A stretch of 64,000 nt of DNA from Solirubrobacterales bacterium (GCA_016712175.1 JADJRQ010000005.1:36447-100446), one strand, 5' to 3'; positions 47,742 to 57,674 are shown, counted from the first letter of the stretch. Notes: generated from the letters alone by a model not told the origin. Numbers and translations are program-made.

Positions 47742-48881
47742 GTGAAAGATCAACTCCCAGAGCTCGGAACCGGCGGCTATCGGCACCTGGAGCGGGGACG
47801 CTTCCTCCATTTCGGCGAGGCGATCCCCGAGGAGCGCCTGATCGACCTCTTGACCCCCGGCGCCGGCATGAACACGGTGATGACCGCTGACGCCTACGGA
47901 GTCGGTGAAGCGGACGAGGTCCTCGGCAAGGCGATCACCGGCGTCCCGCGGGATGACTACCAGCTGATCGGGGCGATCGGCCACGATTTCTATAACGCTG
48001 AACGCGACGGCCCCAAGGGCTTTCCGCGCTTCACCTCACCTGCCTTACGCGGTCCGGGCGAATACGCGGACTACCTCGAGATGGCGACCACGAAGCAGTT
48101 GGAGCGGCTCGGACAGGACCGGCTCGACCTGCTCCTCCTCCACAATCCCGACCGCATCGGCTACTCCTCGGAGGTCGTCTGGGAGGCGATGGCGTTACGC
48201 GACCAGGGGCTGACCGACGGCATCGGCGTCGCCCCGGGGCCGGCCAACGGATTCACCCTCGACCTGCTCGAGTCGTTCGAGCGTTTCGGCGACCGGATCG
48301 ACTGGGCGATGATCATCCTCAACCCGCTGGAGCCCTGGCCCGGCAGCTACGTGCTTGATGCGGCGGCCGAGAAGAACGTGAAGGTGCTGACCCGGGTGGT
48401 CGACTACGGCGGCCTCTTCTGGGACATCCTGCGTCCCGGATCCGAGCTTGGAAAGACCGACCACCGCGGTTACCGGCCGGATGGCTGGATCGAGGCAGGG
48501 GTGGAGAGGATCGAGAAGATCCGGCCAATCGCCGAGCGGCACGATCTGACGCTGATGCAGCTCGCCTGCCAGTGGAATCTGGCCCACCCGGCGGTGGAGT
48601 GTGTCGCCCCGACCCTGATCCAGGAGGTCGGACCGGCAGCCAGGCCGATCGAAGTGATGCGGAAGGAACTGGTCGAACTGCCAGCCGAAATCAGGCTGAC
48701 CCCGGAAGAGATCAAGGAGATCGCCGAGATCGGCGACAACCACGGCTCAATGAAGCTGAAGGGCGGCTCACCGGTCTTCGAAGGGAAGAGAAGCCGGACG
48801 GGTGGGCGATGAACCCCGGAACTCGAAGCGATGGCGGAGCGCTGGGGCATCGACCCCGACAGGGACCTCGTGAAGGCCTAG
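47742..48881 (+). CDS. Aldo/keto reductase family protein (two shifts near the 3' end)
   Basis: About 379 aa after repair. TIM-barrel AKR fold with 'LLTPGAGMNTVMTADAYGVG', where the Asp and Tyr of the active site sit, and His in 'LDLLLLHNPDRIG'. The catalytic Lys strand, usually V-x-A-T-K, reads 'YQLIGAIG', so Lys is missing. The first frame stops at 48812, but 'EEKPDGWAMNP' and 'ELEAMAERWGIDPDRDLVKA' continue in other frames to 48881, implying one lost and one gained G near 48785 and 48815. GTG 47742 is chosen over an in-frame codon 17 earlier. Confidence 0.8.
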
Positions 48882-49046
48882 ACGGGGTGCGGGGGCACGT
48901 CCTGGGACAACGCTCCCTGCTCGGGGGGGCGAACCGCCTCGGTCACCGGCCCTCGCGCCCCACCCCACACCTATTCGCGAAACCATCTCACCGTTCGTGC
49001 CGCGCTTACGCCGCAGCCTTTCGCCGAAGAACCACCCGGCGCGCCT

Positions 49047-49414
49047 TTAAACGGGCAGGTCCAAGCCGATCCAGACGATTCCCAGGGTGAGCAGGAAAGT
49101 CAGGCCCATCAACCAGTGTGCTTTCGGGAGCTTCATGTGGGCAAGCACCGAAAAGATCAGGGCGACCACCAGACCCATCTTGAGCTGGAACTCGCTGTTG
49201 TCCCACAGGTCGTAGTGGCTCGCCATCGACATCCCGGTGAACAGCAGGACGGCCAGGGCGATCAGGGAGCCGGCCCGAAGCGGCGAGCGATCGCGCGCAT
49301 CCGTTCCGGATCGGGATTCGAGCGCTCGACCGGAACCACGGTGGCCGCAAGCATCAGCTGTCCACCGAGAAAGAAAGCCATCGCAACAACGTGGAAAAAG
49401 AGCATCACCTGCAT
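49047..49414 (-). CDS. Small four-helix membrane protein (frameshifted)
   Basis: About 122 aa after repair. It begins 'QVMLFFHVVAMAFFLGGQLM' and ends 'MGLTFLLTLGIVWIGLDLPV', with two further helices between ('SLIALAVLLFTGMSMA' and 'FQLKMGLVVALIFSVLAHMK'). The frame changes at about 49275 in a G/C run, joining the two halves. It resembles the CopD/DUF2269-like group of small integral membrane proteins, with a His in the first helix that could bind heme or copper. Divergent from radA. Confidence 0.6.
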
Positions 49415-49466
49415 GGCGCAGATCTTAGGGGGAGTGAACGTCCTACCGAATCCTTACCCTCACAAG

Positions 49467-50852
49467 GTGGCGAAGATTCGATCCCAACACGTTTGCCAGA
49501 GCTGTGGCCACGTCGCGATGGCCTGGACCGGCCGCTGCCCCGACTGCGGTGAATGGAACTCTCTGGTCGAGACCGCCAAGCCGCCCAAGGTCACCACTGG
49601 CGGCAAGGCCCCGGCGGCGGCAGGACCCGCCGGCAAGCCGGTCCGGCTGGCCGACGTGCGGGCGATCGAGACGGCTCGGTTCCCGACCGGGATCGGTGAA
49701 CTCGACCGGGTCCTCGGCGGCGGGATCGTCCCGGGTTCGCTGGTCCTTCTCGGCGGTTCGCCTGGAATCGGCAAGAGCACCCTGACCGGCATGGCGACCG
49801 CCAACCTCCAGGCGAACGGGATCGACACCCTCTACGTCTCCGGCGAAGAATCCACTGCGCAGGTGCGTCTGCGAGCCGAAAGGCTCGGTCCGGCCGCGCT
49901 CGAAGTCAGGGCCCTCGCCGAAAACTCCCTCGAAACGATTCTCGCCACGATCGAGGCCGAGAAGCCGAAGGTCGTGGTGATCGATTCGATCCAGACGATG
50001 CACCGCTCGGACCTGAACGGCGCCCCGGGATCGGTCGGCCAGGTCCGCGAGGCGGCCTCCGCACTGGCCGAAGTCGCCAAGCGGCTCGAGATCGCGGTGA
50101 TCCTGGTCGGACACGTGACCAAGGAAGGCAGCCTTGCCGGTCCGCGGGTGCTCGAGCACCTGGTCGATTGCGTCCTCCAGTTCGAAGGCGAACGGGAACG
50201 CACCTACCGCACGCTGCGAGCGATCAAAAATCGTTTTGGTGCCACTTCCGAGGTCGGTGTCTTCGAAATGCGTTCCGGCGGCCTGACCGAGGTCTCAGAT
50301 CCTTCGGCCCGCTTTGTCGAAGAGGCCACCGGCGCCCTCGGCTCCGTCATCCTCACCTCGATGGAAGGGACCAGGCCGGTGCTGGTCGAGGTCCAGGCCC
50401 TGGTTTCGCCTTCCGAACTCGAGATCCCTCGTCGTGTGGTCAACGGGATTGACCGCAACCGCCTGAGCATGATCCTGGCCGTCCTGGCGCGTCATGCAGG
50501 CATCGGCCTCGGCACCGCCGACGTCTTCGTCAACGTGGTCGGCGGCGTCCGGGTCGATGAGCCCGGGGCCGATCTCGCGGTGGCCCTAGCCGTCGTTTCC
50601 GCCCAGAAAGGGGAGCCCCTCCAGGGTGACGGCGGGCGTCCGCTGGCCTGCTTCGGTGAGCTTGGTCTGACCGGCGATCTGCGCTTTGTCGGACACGCCG
50701 ACAGAAGGATCGCTGAAGCGGTCAAATTCGGACTTGGCCCGGTGGTCGGACCGCGTTCCGGTGAGCTGCTCAGCGGCCTCACGGGTTGCGGCTCGGTCCG
50801 GGAGGCGGTTCGCAGCGCGCTGGGTGGGTCGAACCAGCAAATCGCCGCCTAG
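49467..50852 (+). CDS. radA: DNA repair protein RadA
   Basis: 461-aa branch-migration ATPase acting with RecA in recombination repair. An N-terminal zinc finger ('CQSCGHVAMAWTGRCPDC') precedes the RecA-like core: Walker A 'LLGGSPGIGKSTLTGMA', the RadA-specific KNRFG motif, and a C-terminal Lon-like domain ('GADLAVALAVVSAQKGEPL'). The open frame begins 117 codons earlier, antisense to the small membrane protein; GTG 49467 ('AKIRSQHVCQSCG') is chosen as the conserved start. radA-disA neighbours are common in Gram-positives. Confidence 0.95.
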   Translation: MAKIRSQHVCQSCGHVAMAWTGRCPDCGEWNSLVETAKPPKVTTGGKAPAAAGPAGKPVRLADVRAIETARFPTGIGELDRVLGGGIVPGSLVLLGGSPGIGKSTLTGMATANLQANGIDTLYVSGEESTAQVRLRAERLGPAALEVRALAENSLETILATIEAEKPKVVVIDSIQTMHRSDLNGAPGSVGQVREAASALAEVAKRLEIAVILVGHVTKEGSLAGPRVLEHLVDCVLQFEGERERTYRTLRAIKNRFGATSEVGVFEMRSGGLTEVSDPSARFVEEATGALGSVILTSMEGTRPVLVEVQALVSPSELEIPRRVVNGIDRNRLSMILAVLARHAGIGLGTADVFVNVVGGVRVDEPGADLAVALAVVSAQKGEPLQGDGGRPLACFGELGLTGDLRFVGHADRRIAEAVKFGLGPVVGPRSGELLSGLTGCGSVREAVRSALGGSNQQIAA

Positions 50853-50964
50853 ACCCACGAATAACCATGCCCCCGGAGGTCTATCCAGGCCGGTTTTCGG
50901 CCATCGTTCGCAATGGTGTGCCCGAAAACGCAGCAGATCGCATTAGAATGCCAAATCTGGCATA

Positions 50965-52086
50965 ATGGAGGGGATGTCACCGGCCGTAGATAGCGAACTC
51001 GCACACCTCTCAGAACGCCAGGATCCCCGGCTTTTGCGTGCCATAGACGCGGTTGCGCCCGGTACGGATCTCCGCGAAGGCATCGACAATATCGTCCACG
51101 CCCGGACGGGTGGATTGATCGTCGTGGGGGAGACCGAGGACTTCGCTTTCATGCTTTCGGGCGGCATCCGGCTCGACATCGATTACACCCCGGCCATGCT
51201 CTACCAGGTGGCCAAAATGGACGGTGCGATCCTGATCAACCAGGACGCGACGAAGATCAGTTGGGCCAACGTCCAGATGATGCCCGATCCGACCATTCAC
51301 TCTTCCGAGACCGGCACCCGGCACCGGACCGCCGAGCGAATCTCGAAGCAGGTCGACGCGCTGGTCATCGCGATCTCCGAACGGCGTGAGGTCGTTTCGC
51401 TCTACCTCGAAGGTGCCAAGTACATCCTTCAGGACATCCCTTCTGTCCTCGCCAAGTCTAATCAGGCGCTGGCCACGCTCAACAAGTACCGGTCACGCCT
51501 GGACGAGCTCTCACAGCGGCTCACCCGCTCCGAGTTCAACGGCAACGTCGTGCTCTACGACGCGCTCGCCGTGCTCCAGCGCTCCGAACTCGTTTCGCGC
51601 ATGGCGATCGAGGTCGAGCGTTACATCGTCGAGCTCGGCACCGAAGGCCGCCTGATCGAAATGCAGCTCGAAGAGACGATGGTCGGAGTGAACGCCGAGC
51701 GTTCCGCCCTGATCCGCGACTACTCGATCGAAGACACCGAAGAGAGCCTCCATTACGTCACCGAGCAGCTCGCCTCGCTTTCGCACCAGGACGTGCTCGA
51801 TTTTGGCCGCCTCGCCGAGATCCTTGGTTACGACCGCAAGGTCAACACCCTCGACTTTCCCATCGAACCACGTGGATACCGCCTTCTGGGCCGGGTGCCG
51901 CGCCTGCCAAGGCTTGTGGTCCAGAAGATCGTCCAGCAGTTCGGCAGTCTCGAGGAGGCCCTGCGGGCCCCCGACGAGGAACTGGCTTCGGTGGACGGTG
52001 TCGGCCCCTCCCGGGCGCAGGACATCCGTGAAGGCGTGAGGCGGCTCCAGGAGTCCGTCCTCGCAGACCGGTTTTTGAATACATGA
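50965..52086 (+). CDS. disA: DNA integrity scanning diadenylate cyclase DisA
   Basis: 373-aa octameric c-di-AMP synthase that scans DNA for branched structures. The diadenylate cyclase domain has DGA in 'QVAKMDGAILI' and the RHR motif in 'TGTRHRTAERIS'. A linker coiled coil leads to the HhH DNA-binding end ('ASVDGVGPSRAQDIREGVRR'). ATG 50965 or the ATG three codons later can start it; GGAGGGG stands directly before the second. A TGCCA-AATC-TGGCA inverted repeat lies just upstream (50950-50963). It follows radA by 112 bp. Confidence 0.96.
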   Translation: MEGMSPAVDSELAHLSERQDPRLLRAIDAVAPGTDLREGIDNIVHARTGGLIVVGETEDFAFMLSGGIRLDIDYTPAMLYQVAKMDGAILINQDATKISWANVQMMPDPTIHSSETGTRHRTAERISKQVDALVIAISERREVVSLYLEGAKYILQDIPSVLAKSNQALATLNKYRSRLDELSQRLTRSEFNGNVVLYDALAVLQRSELVSRMAIEVERYIVELGTEGRLIEMQLEETMVGVNAERSALIRDYSIEDTEESLHYVTEQLASLSHQDVLDFGRLAEILGYDRKVNTLDFPIEPRGYRLLGRVPRLPRLVVQKIVQQFGSLEEALRAPDEELASVDGVGPSRAQDIREGVRRLQESVLADRFLNT

Positions 52087-52141
52087 CGGCTCTTGCCGTC
52101 GCTACGAAGCAAAGGAGCATCTGATTTCTGATTCAGAAGCA

Positions 52142-52704
52142 GTGAAAGACGAGACCTCGAAGACGTCGCAGTCGAGCCGATTCTGTACTCGTTCGACGAA
52201 GGCGACAAAGTCGTCTACCCGCACCACGGTGCCGGAGTCGTGCTCAAGAAGGAGAGCACCGACCTGCTCGGCGAGACCCGCGAGTACCTGACGATCAAGA
52301 TCCTCCACAACGACCTCACCGTCAAGGTCCCGACGGAGAACGCCGGCATCGCTGGACTCCGCCCGGTGATCGACGAAGACGAGATCAAGAAGGTCATTTC
52401 GGTGCTCTCGGACGAAGTCTCCGACATGCCGAAGAACTGGAACCGCCGCTTCAAGTACAACAAGGAAAAGATCAAGACGGGCAACGTCTTCGAGCTGGCC
52501 GAGGTCGTTCGCAACCTCGCCCTGCGCGAGATGGAGAAGGGCCTCTCCACCGGCGAGAAGCAGATGTACACCCGCGCCAAGAAGATTCTCGCTTCTGAGT
52601 TCATGTACGCCCTGGACAAGGACGAAGAAGGCGCCGAGGAGTACCTCGACGGCCTGCTCGAAGAGCGCTTCGAAGCATCGGTAGCAGCAGCAGCTGCCGC
52701 CTGA
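52142..52704 (+). CDS. carD: CarD-like RNA polymerase-binding regulator (frameshift near start)
   Basis: About 187 aa after repair. CarD binds RNA polymerase beta and stabilises open promoter complexes, mainly at rRNA promoters. The RNAP-interaction domain begins 'FDEGDKVVYPHHGAGVVLKK' and continues with 'LTVKVPTENAGIAGLRPVID'; the C-terminal helical part has 'NWNRRFKYNKEKIKTGNVFE' and 'LREMEKGLSTGEKQMYTRAK'. A GTG at 52142 is the likely start, but one base appears lost near 52150 so the long frame only opens as 'DVAVEPILYSFDE'. AAGGAG lies upstream at about 52112. It ends 6 bp before ispD. Confidence 0.88.
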
Positions 52705-52710
52705 TCCAGC

Positions 52711-53425
52711 ATGACCACCGGTCCCGGGCAGGGGACTGACGATGCATCTCCGGTAACAGCGCTGATCGTGGCGGCCGGCTCCGGGCAAAGGCTCGGAGCC
52801 GCCGTCCCGAAAGCGCTGGTGCCGGTCGGCGGCCGCCCGATGTATGAGTGGTCGCTCGCGGCCTGCCTTGCCGCGCAGCGGATCGACCGGGTCGTGATCG
52901 CCGTCCCGCCCGGTGGTGCCGCCGAATTCGGTGACGTTGACGCCGAACTGGTCGACGGCGGCGCTTCGCGCTCGGAGTCGGTCGCGGCCGGGCTCGAAAA
53001 GGTCACCACCGACCTCGTGCTCGTCCACGATGCCGCCCGACCACTGGTCACCCCGGAACTGATCGATGCCGCTGTCGAGGCGCTCGAGCAGGACCCGGCG
53101 AGCGATGCGGTGATTGCCGCGGCACCGGTGACCGACACGATCAAGCAGGTCGGTACGGACGGGGCTGTCACGGAGACGCTCGACCGTTCCGGAACTCCGT
53201 TCCGTCCAGACACCCCAGGTGTTTCGCACCGAAGCCCTCCGTCGGGCGGTCGCGGCGGGTGACGTCGAGAACGCAACCGACGACGCATTTCTGATCGAAT
53301 CCGCGGGTGGCAGGGTGACCGTGCTGGACGCTCCGGCCACCAACATCAAAGTCACCGTCCCCTCTGACATCGAATTGGCGACGCTGCTCCTCGGAGCTGC
53401 CACCAACCCCTCAAATCCCCTCTGA
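52711..53425 (+). CDS. ispD: 2-C-methyl-D-erythritol 4-phosphate cytidylyltransferase (frameshifted)
   Basis: About 238 aa after repair. Third step of the non-mevalonate isoprenoid pathway, adding CMP to methylerythritol phosphate. The nucleotide-binding motif is 'ALIVAAGSGQRLGAAVPKAL', then 'LVLVHDAARPLVTPELIDAA' and 'AAAPVTDTIKQVG'. The first frame ends at 53262; from about 53200 the protein continues as 'QVFRTEALRRAVAAGDVENA' and 'NIKVTVPSDIELATLLLG'. One-base loss around 53185-53205. carD-ispD adjacency is conserved in actinobacteria. ispF is displaced 4 kb downstream. Confidence 0.92.
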
Positions 53426-53437
53426 CAGGAACGAACC

Positions 53438-54288
53438 TTGCTTACCGACTACCACGTCCACCTGAGACCCGACGAACTCAGTGCCGCCGCGAGCGACCAC
53501 TACACCGCGGCCAACATCGACCGGTACGTAGAGGCGGCCGGCCGGGCAGGTGTATCCGAACTCGGAGTCGCCGAGCACATGTACCGCTTCACCGAGGCAT
53601 TGACCGTCTGGAGCCATCCCTTCTGGAAAGAATGGGCGCTCGACGACCTCGATCAATACTGCGAAGTGGTCGCCGCGAGTCCGATCAAGATGGGCATTGA
53701 AGCTGATTACATCCCGGGCTCCGAGGCCGAACTCGAGGCGATGCTCTCGAAACGGCCCTTCGACTTCGTGGTCGGCTCGGTCCATTTCATCGGCGAGAAG
53801 TCGATTGACACCGAGATGTACACGGTGTGGGACGACCAGGGCGACGCCGACGAAATCTGGCGCCGTTACTTCGAGACGGTGGCCGAGGCCGCCCGCTCGG
53901 GCCTCTACGACATCCTCGCCCACCCCGACCTCGTCAAGGTGTGGGGACGGGCCCAGGCACAGCCCTCGCGCGATCCCCGCTTCTACTACGAACCGGCGAT
54001 CGAGGCGATCAGTGAATCGGGAGTGGCCGTCGAGGTCTCGACTGCGGGCTTGCGTAAGTCGGTCGGCGAGATCTACCCGGCCCCTGGCTTCATGGAGATG
54101 TGTGTCGAAGCCGGTGCCTCATTCGCCCTTTCCTCAGATGCCCACGAACCGGGGCAGATCGGATTCGAGTACGACCAGGCACTCCAGTTCCTGGACAGCT
54201 ACGGAGTCGAGGAAATCTCGGTCTTCGAGGGGCGCCAGCGCGCAGCACCCCGGTCACGCCGCTGCCGGCCGGTCACACCCGGACCTGA
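53438..54288 (+). CDS. PHP-domain histidinol-phosphatase-like protein
   Basis: About 283 aa. PHP metal-dependent phosphoesterase: 'DYHVHLRPDEL' gives the first His pair, then 'GVAEHMYRF', 'DILAHPDLVKVWG' and 'FALSSDAHEPGQIG', the metal-binding set of the HisJ/HisK type. The frame at the 3' end runs to 54322, but a one-base shift near 54240 allows 'STPVTPLPAGHTRT' ending at 54288, 3 bp before the next start; that end is preferred. The start is TTG. Substrate may be histidinol phosphate or another phosphate ester; other his genes are absent here. Confidence 0.83.
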
Positions 54289-54291
54289 GAA

Positions 54292-54906
54292 ATGGGGCCG
54301 CTTCTTACCCTCCTGCTTTTAGCCGGCGCCTTCGCGGGACTATATTTCACGCTGCTTCGCAAGCCGGTCCTCTCGTGGGGAGCAACGCGAGCGGAATGCG
54401 GTGCCCGCCTGCCCGGGGACGAGTTGCTCGAGGCAGCTGACGGTGTGACGACGCGGGCCATCACCATTGACGCATCCGCCGTCCACGTCTGGCCGTGGCT
54501 GGCGCAGATGGGTCCCGCACCTCGCGGCGGTGCCTACACCTACGACTGGATCGAGAATCTGCTCCGTCTCGACATGCACAGCGTCGATCGCGTTCTACCG
54601 GAGTTTCAGGATCCCCAGGTTGGCGACTCGTTCAGCCTCGGCAAGAATCAGATGACCCTGGAACGGGTTGAAGCGCCGCGGGAGCTTGTCTGGCGCTCGG
54701 GCGACGGCAACTGGGTGTGGAGCTTCGTGATTCAGGAGCTCGGCGACAAAACGAGACTGATCAGCCGGAACCGCTTTCACCTTCCGACCCTTGCCGGTCG
54801 GATCAGCATGCTGCCGATGGAACCAGCATCGCTGGTCATGGAGCGAAAGATGCTTCATGGGATCAAGGAGCGAGCCGAACGGCTTGCCTCCGATCACACC
54901 CTTTAG
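54292..54906 (+). CDS. Membrane-anchored SRPBCC-fold protein
   Basis: 204 aa. An N-terminal hydrophobic helix ('LLTLLLLAGAFAGLYFTLL') anchors or exports the protein. The rest is a START/SRPBCC-like lipid-binding barrel, with 'ITIDASAVHVWPWLAQMG', 'MTLERVEAPRELVWRSG' and 'WVWSFVIQELGDKTRLISRN' matching the strand pattern. Such proteins bind hydrophobic ligands. It follows the PHP gene by 3 bp after the shift is corrected, so they are probably cotranscribed. No catalytic motif is visible. Confidence 0.72.
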   Translation: MGPLLTLLLLAGAFAGLYFTLLRKPVLSWGATRAECGARLPGDELLEAADGVTTRAITIDASAVHVWPWLAQMGPAPRGGAYTYDWIENLLRLDMHSVDRVLPEFQDPQVGDSFSLGKNQMTLERVEAPRELVWRSGDGNWVWSFVIQELGDKTRLISRNRFHLPTLAGRISMLPMEPASLVMERKMLHGIKERAERLASDHTL

Positions 54907-54923
54907 TCGCGGCCAGGCATCGA

Positions 54924-55532
54924 TTATCGCCCGCTTCGTTCGTTCTCCCGGCGGGCAACCACCACACCTGCGTTCCAGCCGGGAGCACGTCCGCCGACCG
55001 GAGGCCGGATCGATTCGACATCCAGCCCGCTACTCGCGATCACCCAGGCGACCACGGCGTTCGAATTCCACATCTCTCCGGTCGCAAGTTCGTCGCGTCC
55101 CCAGACCGGGGTCGGAACCTGCGGGACGGTGGCCAGCACTCGGCGAGCAAGACCCTCGTCCCCGGTCAGTCGTAACGGACTGTCCACCGCCTCTGAGATA
55201 TCCGGGATCTGACCACCGTGCCAGACACGAATCTCGTATCGGAAAATCCGCAGGCGGCCTGCCCATCTGCTGCCCACGGCACCACTGGCCACGACTCCCC
55301 GCTCCCCGCCCCCGTCGAGATCAGGGACCGGGGTCTGCTCGATGACGTAGGTCTGCCGGTCGATCTCGATCTGAAGAGCAGAGTGGTAGAGGTCGCATCG
55401 ATCACGCCGTTCTTTCAGGGCGACCAGTGCCTCATAGGCGCGGCCGTTGTACTTGACCGAGTGCCCGCCCGCGCCCAGCGGAAGCCAGTAGAGGTTGACC
55501 GCCGCAGACGAATCACTCAACTCCGGGGACAT
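54924..55532 (-). CDS. Conserved hypothetical protein, possible papain-like fold
   Basis: 202 aa, family not recognised with certainty. The N-terminus 'NLYWLPLGAGGHSVKYNGRA' and the segment 'DLYHSALQIEIDRQTYVIEQ' recall permuted papain-like (NlpC/P60 or PPPDE) proteins, with possible active-site His residues. The C-terminus 'VGGRAPGWNAGVVVARREN' is also distinctive, and 'MWNSNAVVAWVIASSGLDVE' carries an Asn-Ser-Asn. No Cys is at an expected nucleophile position. No signal peptide or membrane segment. Between SRPBCC and acyl-CoA synthetase genes. Confidence 0.55.
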   Translation of the reverse strand: MSPELSDSSAAVNLYWLPLGAGGHSVKYNGRAYEALVALKERRDRCDLYHSALQIEIDRQTYVIEQTPVPDLDGGGERGVVASGAVGSRWAGRLRIFRYEIRVWHGGQIPDISEAVDSPLRLTGDEGLARRVLATVPQVPTPVWGRDELATGEMWNSNAVVAWVIASSGLDVESIRPPVGGRAPGWNAGVVVARRENERSGR

Positions 55533-55585
55533 GGTTTCTTTCTGCGAGGGATTCTGGAGCGCATGGGGGACAACCTGCCTGGAAG

Positions 55586-57133
55586 CTAGCCCTGGCGTTC
55601 CCGAAGCTCGATCCGGCGGATCTTGCCGGTCAGGGTCTTTGGCAGATCGTCGATGAACTCGATCTGACGCGGGTAGGCGTAGGCGCTGAGCGAGCCGCGC
55701 ACCGAATCCCTGATTTCCTTCGCCAGTTCGTCCGAGGGCTCGAAGCCTTCGTTAAGCACGACGAATGCCTTGACCACACTGCCCTTGATCTCGTCGGGGG
55801 CAGCGACTGCTGCCGCTTCGTGGACGGCGGGGTGTTCGATGCAGGCGGATTCGACTTCGAAAGGTCCGATCCGGTAGCCGGCCGACATGATCACGTCGTC
55901 GGCCCGTCCGGCGGACCCGAAGTAGCCGTCTTCGTCGCGGTGGGCGGCGTCTTGGGAGTGGAACCATTCGCCGTCGAAATCACGGACCGTGTCTTCGGGG
56001 TTCTCCCAGTAGCGGAGCGGATAGTGCGGGTTCGAGCGGGCCCGCAGGCAGATCTCACCGCGCTCGCCATCGGACACGGGGTTCTCGTCCGGATCGAGGA
56101 TTTCAACTTCCCAGCCCGGCATCGGCTTGCCCATCGAACCTTCGCGGATGTCCATCCAGGGGAAGTTGCCGCAGAGGGGGTATGACTCGCTCAGTCCGTA
56201 GTAATCGAGCACGGTCACACCGTATTGCTCGCGAAACCAGCGAATCGCTTCCGGGTTCAGTGCCTCTCCGGCCGAGCAGACCCGCCGGAAAGCCTGGGGA
56301 AACTTCTCACCGGCGCCTTCGACCGCCATCATCGCCCGCATCGCGGTCGGGGTGGTGAAGACGTTGGTGACTTTGTTCCTGGAAAGCACTTCTAGCTGCA
56401 CCGCCGGGTCAAAGCCGCCTTCCCGGGCGTAGACGTACTGGACCGCGCCCTCGCGCCAGGGGCCGATCAGCGGGCAGATGCCGGCGGCCCAGGCCCATTC
56501 GCCCATGCCGTGGAAGATCTCGCCGTCTTCGACCTCGTGGCAGTAGATGAACTCCTCGTGGCCGAGGATGTAACGGTGGGCGTGGAGGATGCCCTTGGCC
56601 AGTCCGGTCGTTCCCGAGGTGTAATAAATCTGGGCCGGATCGTCGGACGAGGTGTCGAGAGTTTCGAAGGAGGGGTCGTATCCGGCCAGCAGTTCCGGAT
56701 CGAGCGTGATCACTTCTTCGACCAAATCGGCCGGTATCCGGCCGACGTTACCGGCGTCGGTCACGATCACCTTTGCCCCTGAGTCCTTGATGCGGTGTTC
56801 GATCCCGTCGTCGCCGTAGAGAACGGAGAGCGAGATCAGGATCGCCCCGGTCTTCCAGGTGGCGAAAAAGACGGCCGCAGTCTCCGGCGAAGCGGGGGCG
56901 CAGACGGCGACCCGGTCACCTCTGACGATGCCGTGGGCGGTGAGCATGTTGGCGGCGCGGTTGGAGAGCTCCTGCTGCTCGCCCCAGGTGACCTCGCGGT
57001 GGGTCCCGCGAAAGTCTTCGAAGATCATCGCCAGTTTCTCCGGCGGCTGACTGTCGCAGACGTCGGCGGCGATGTTGTACCTCTCCGGAACCCGCCATTC
57101 GTGCGCGGCACGCACTTCGTCGTAACGGCTCAT
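55586..57133 (-). CDS. Acyl-CoA synthetase (AMP-forming)
   Basis: About 515-aa ANL-family enzyme that activates a medium- or short-chain fatty acid with ATP and CoA. The AMP-binding motif is 'IYYTSGTTGLAKGILHAHRY', and 'DYYGLSESYPLCGNFPWM', 'EWFHSQDAAHRDEDGYFGSA' and 'PKTLTGKIRRIELRERQG' (the Lys that adenylates) are present. AAGGAG stands 3 bases before ATG 57133; ATG codons at 57157/57160 are alternative starts. The frame runs on to 57628 antisense to ispF, which is not coding. It is divergent from ispF across only about 40 bp. Confidence 0.88.
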   Translation of the reverse strand: MSRYDEVRAAHEWRVPERYNIAADVCDSQPPEKLAMIFEDFRGTHREVTWGEQQELSNRAANMLTAHGIVRGDRVAVCAPASPETAAVFFATWKTGAILISLSVLYGDDGIEHRIKDSGAKVIVTDAGNVGRIPADLVEEVITLDPELLAGYDPSFETLDTSSDDPAQIYYTSGTTGLAKGILHAHRYILGHEEFIYCHEVEDGEIFHGMGEWAWAAGICPLIGPWREGAVQYVYAREGGFDPAVQLEVLSRNKVTNVFTTPTAMRAMMAVEGAGEKFPQAFRRVCSAGEALNPEAIRWFREQYGVTVLDYYGLSESYPLCGNFPWMDIREGSMGKPMPGWEVEILDPDENPVSDGERGEICLRARSNPHYPLRYWENPEDTVRDFDGEWFHSQDAAHRDEDGYFGSAGRADDVIMSAGYRIGPFEVESACIEHPAVHEAAAVAAPDEIKGSVVKAFVVLNEGFEPSDELAKEIRDSVRGSLSAYAYPRQIEFIDDLPKTLTGKIRRIELRERQG

Positions 57134-57175
57134 TCGCTCCTTCGTTGACCGGCTCATCATCGCTATCCTAGTCCG

Positions 57176-57638
57176 GTGGGCACAAGCGTCGGAATCGGCT
57201 ATGACAGTCATCGTTTCGGCGAAGACCGCCCCCTGATCATCGGCGGGGTCGAGATCGAGTTCGACCGCGGGCTGATCGGCCACTCCGACGCTGGACGTGT
57301 TGACCCACGCGATGATCGATGCCGTACTCGGTGCTTCCGGGCTCGGTGACATCGGTGCGATCTTTCCGGACGACGATCCGACCTGGGAAGGGGCCGATTC
57401 GATTGGGCTTCTGCGAACGGTCGTCGGCATGCTGCACGGGCGGATCGAGAACATTGATGCGACCGTGATCTGCGAGGAGCCGAAACTCGGGCCATACCGT
57501 GCCCGGATAATCCGCGTGCTCGAAGAGGTGACATCGGCGAGGGTCAGCGTCAAGGCGACCACCAACGAAGGCATGGGGTGGATCGGGCGCGGCGAAGGAA
57601 TCGCCTGCATGGCCGTCGCGAGCGTCAAAGTCGGCTGA
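57176..57638 (+). CDS. ispF: 2-C-methyl-D-erythritol 2,4-cyclodiphosphate synthase (frameshifted)
   Basis: About 154 aa after repair. Fifth step of the non-mevalonate pathway. From GTG 57176 the frame reads 'GTSVGIGYDSHRFGEDRPLI' (the metal Asp and His) and 'GLIGHSDA', then one base is gained near 57290 and the rest continues as 'DVLTHAMIDAVLGASGLGDI' and 'ARVSVKATTNEGMGWIGRGE', which end at 57638. Essential in bacteria using this pathway, so an indel error is probable. It is separated from ispD by a 4-kb insertion of metabolic genes. Confidence 0.9.
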
Positions 57639-57674
57639 ACGGCAGAAATCTCCCGCGGATAGGCTTAGGCCTTC

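Noticed and set aside
48882..49046. A small RNA or gene in the gap after the aldo/keto reductase
   Set aside because: G- and C-rich with only weak imperfect pairing; no start, stop or family pattern.
57134..57628. N-terminal extension of the acyl-CoA synthetase
   Set aside because: Antisense to ispF; the synthetase's own start has a ribosome site at 57133.
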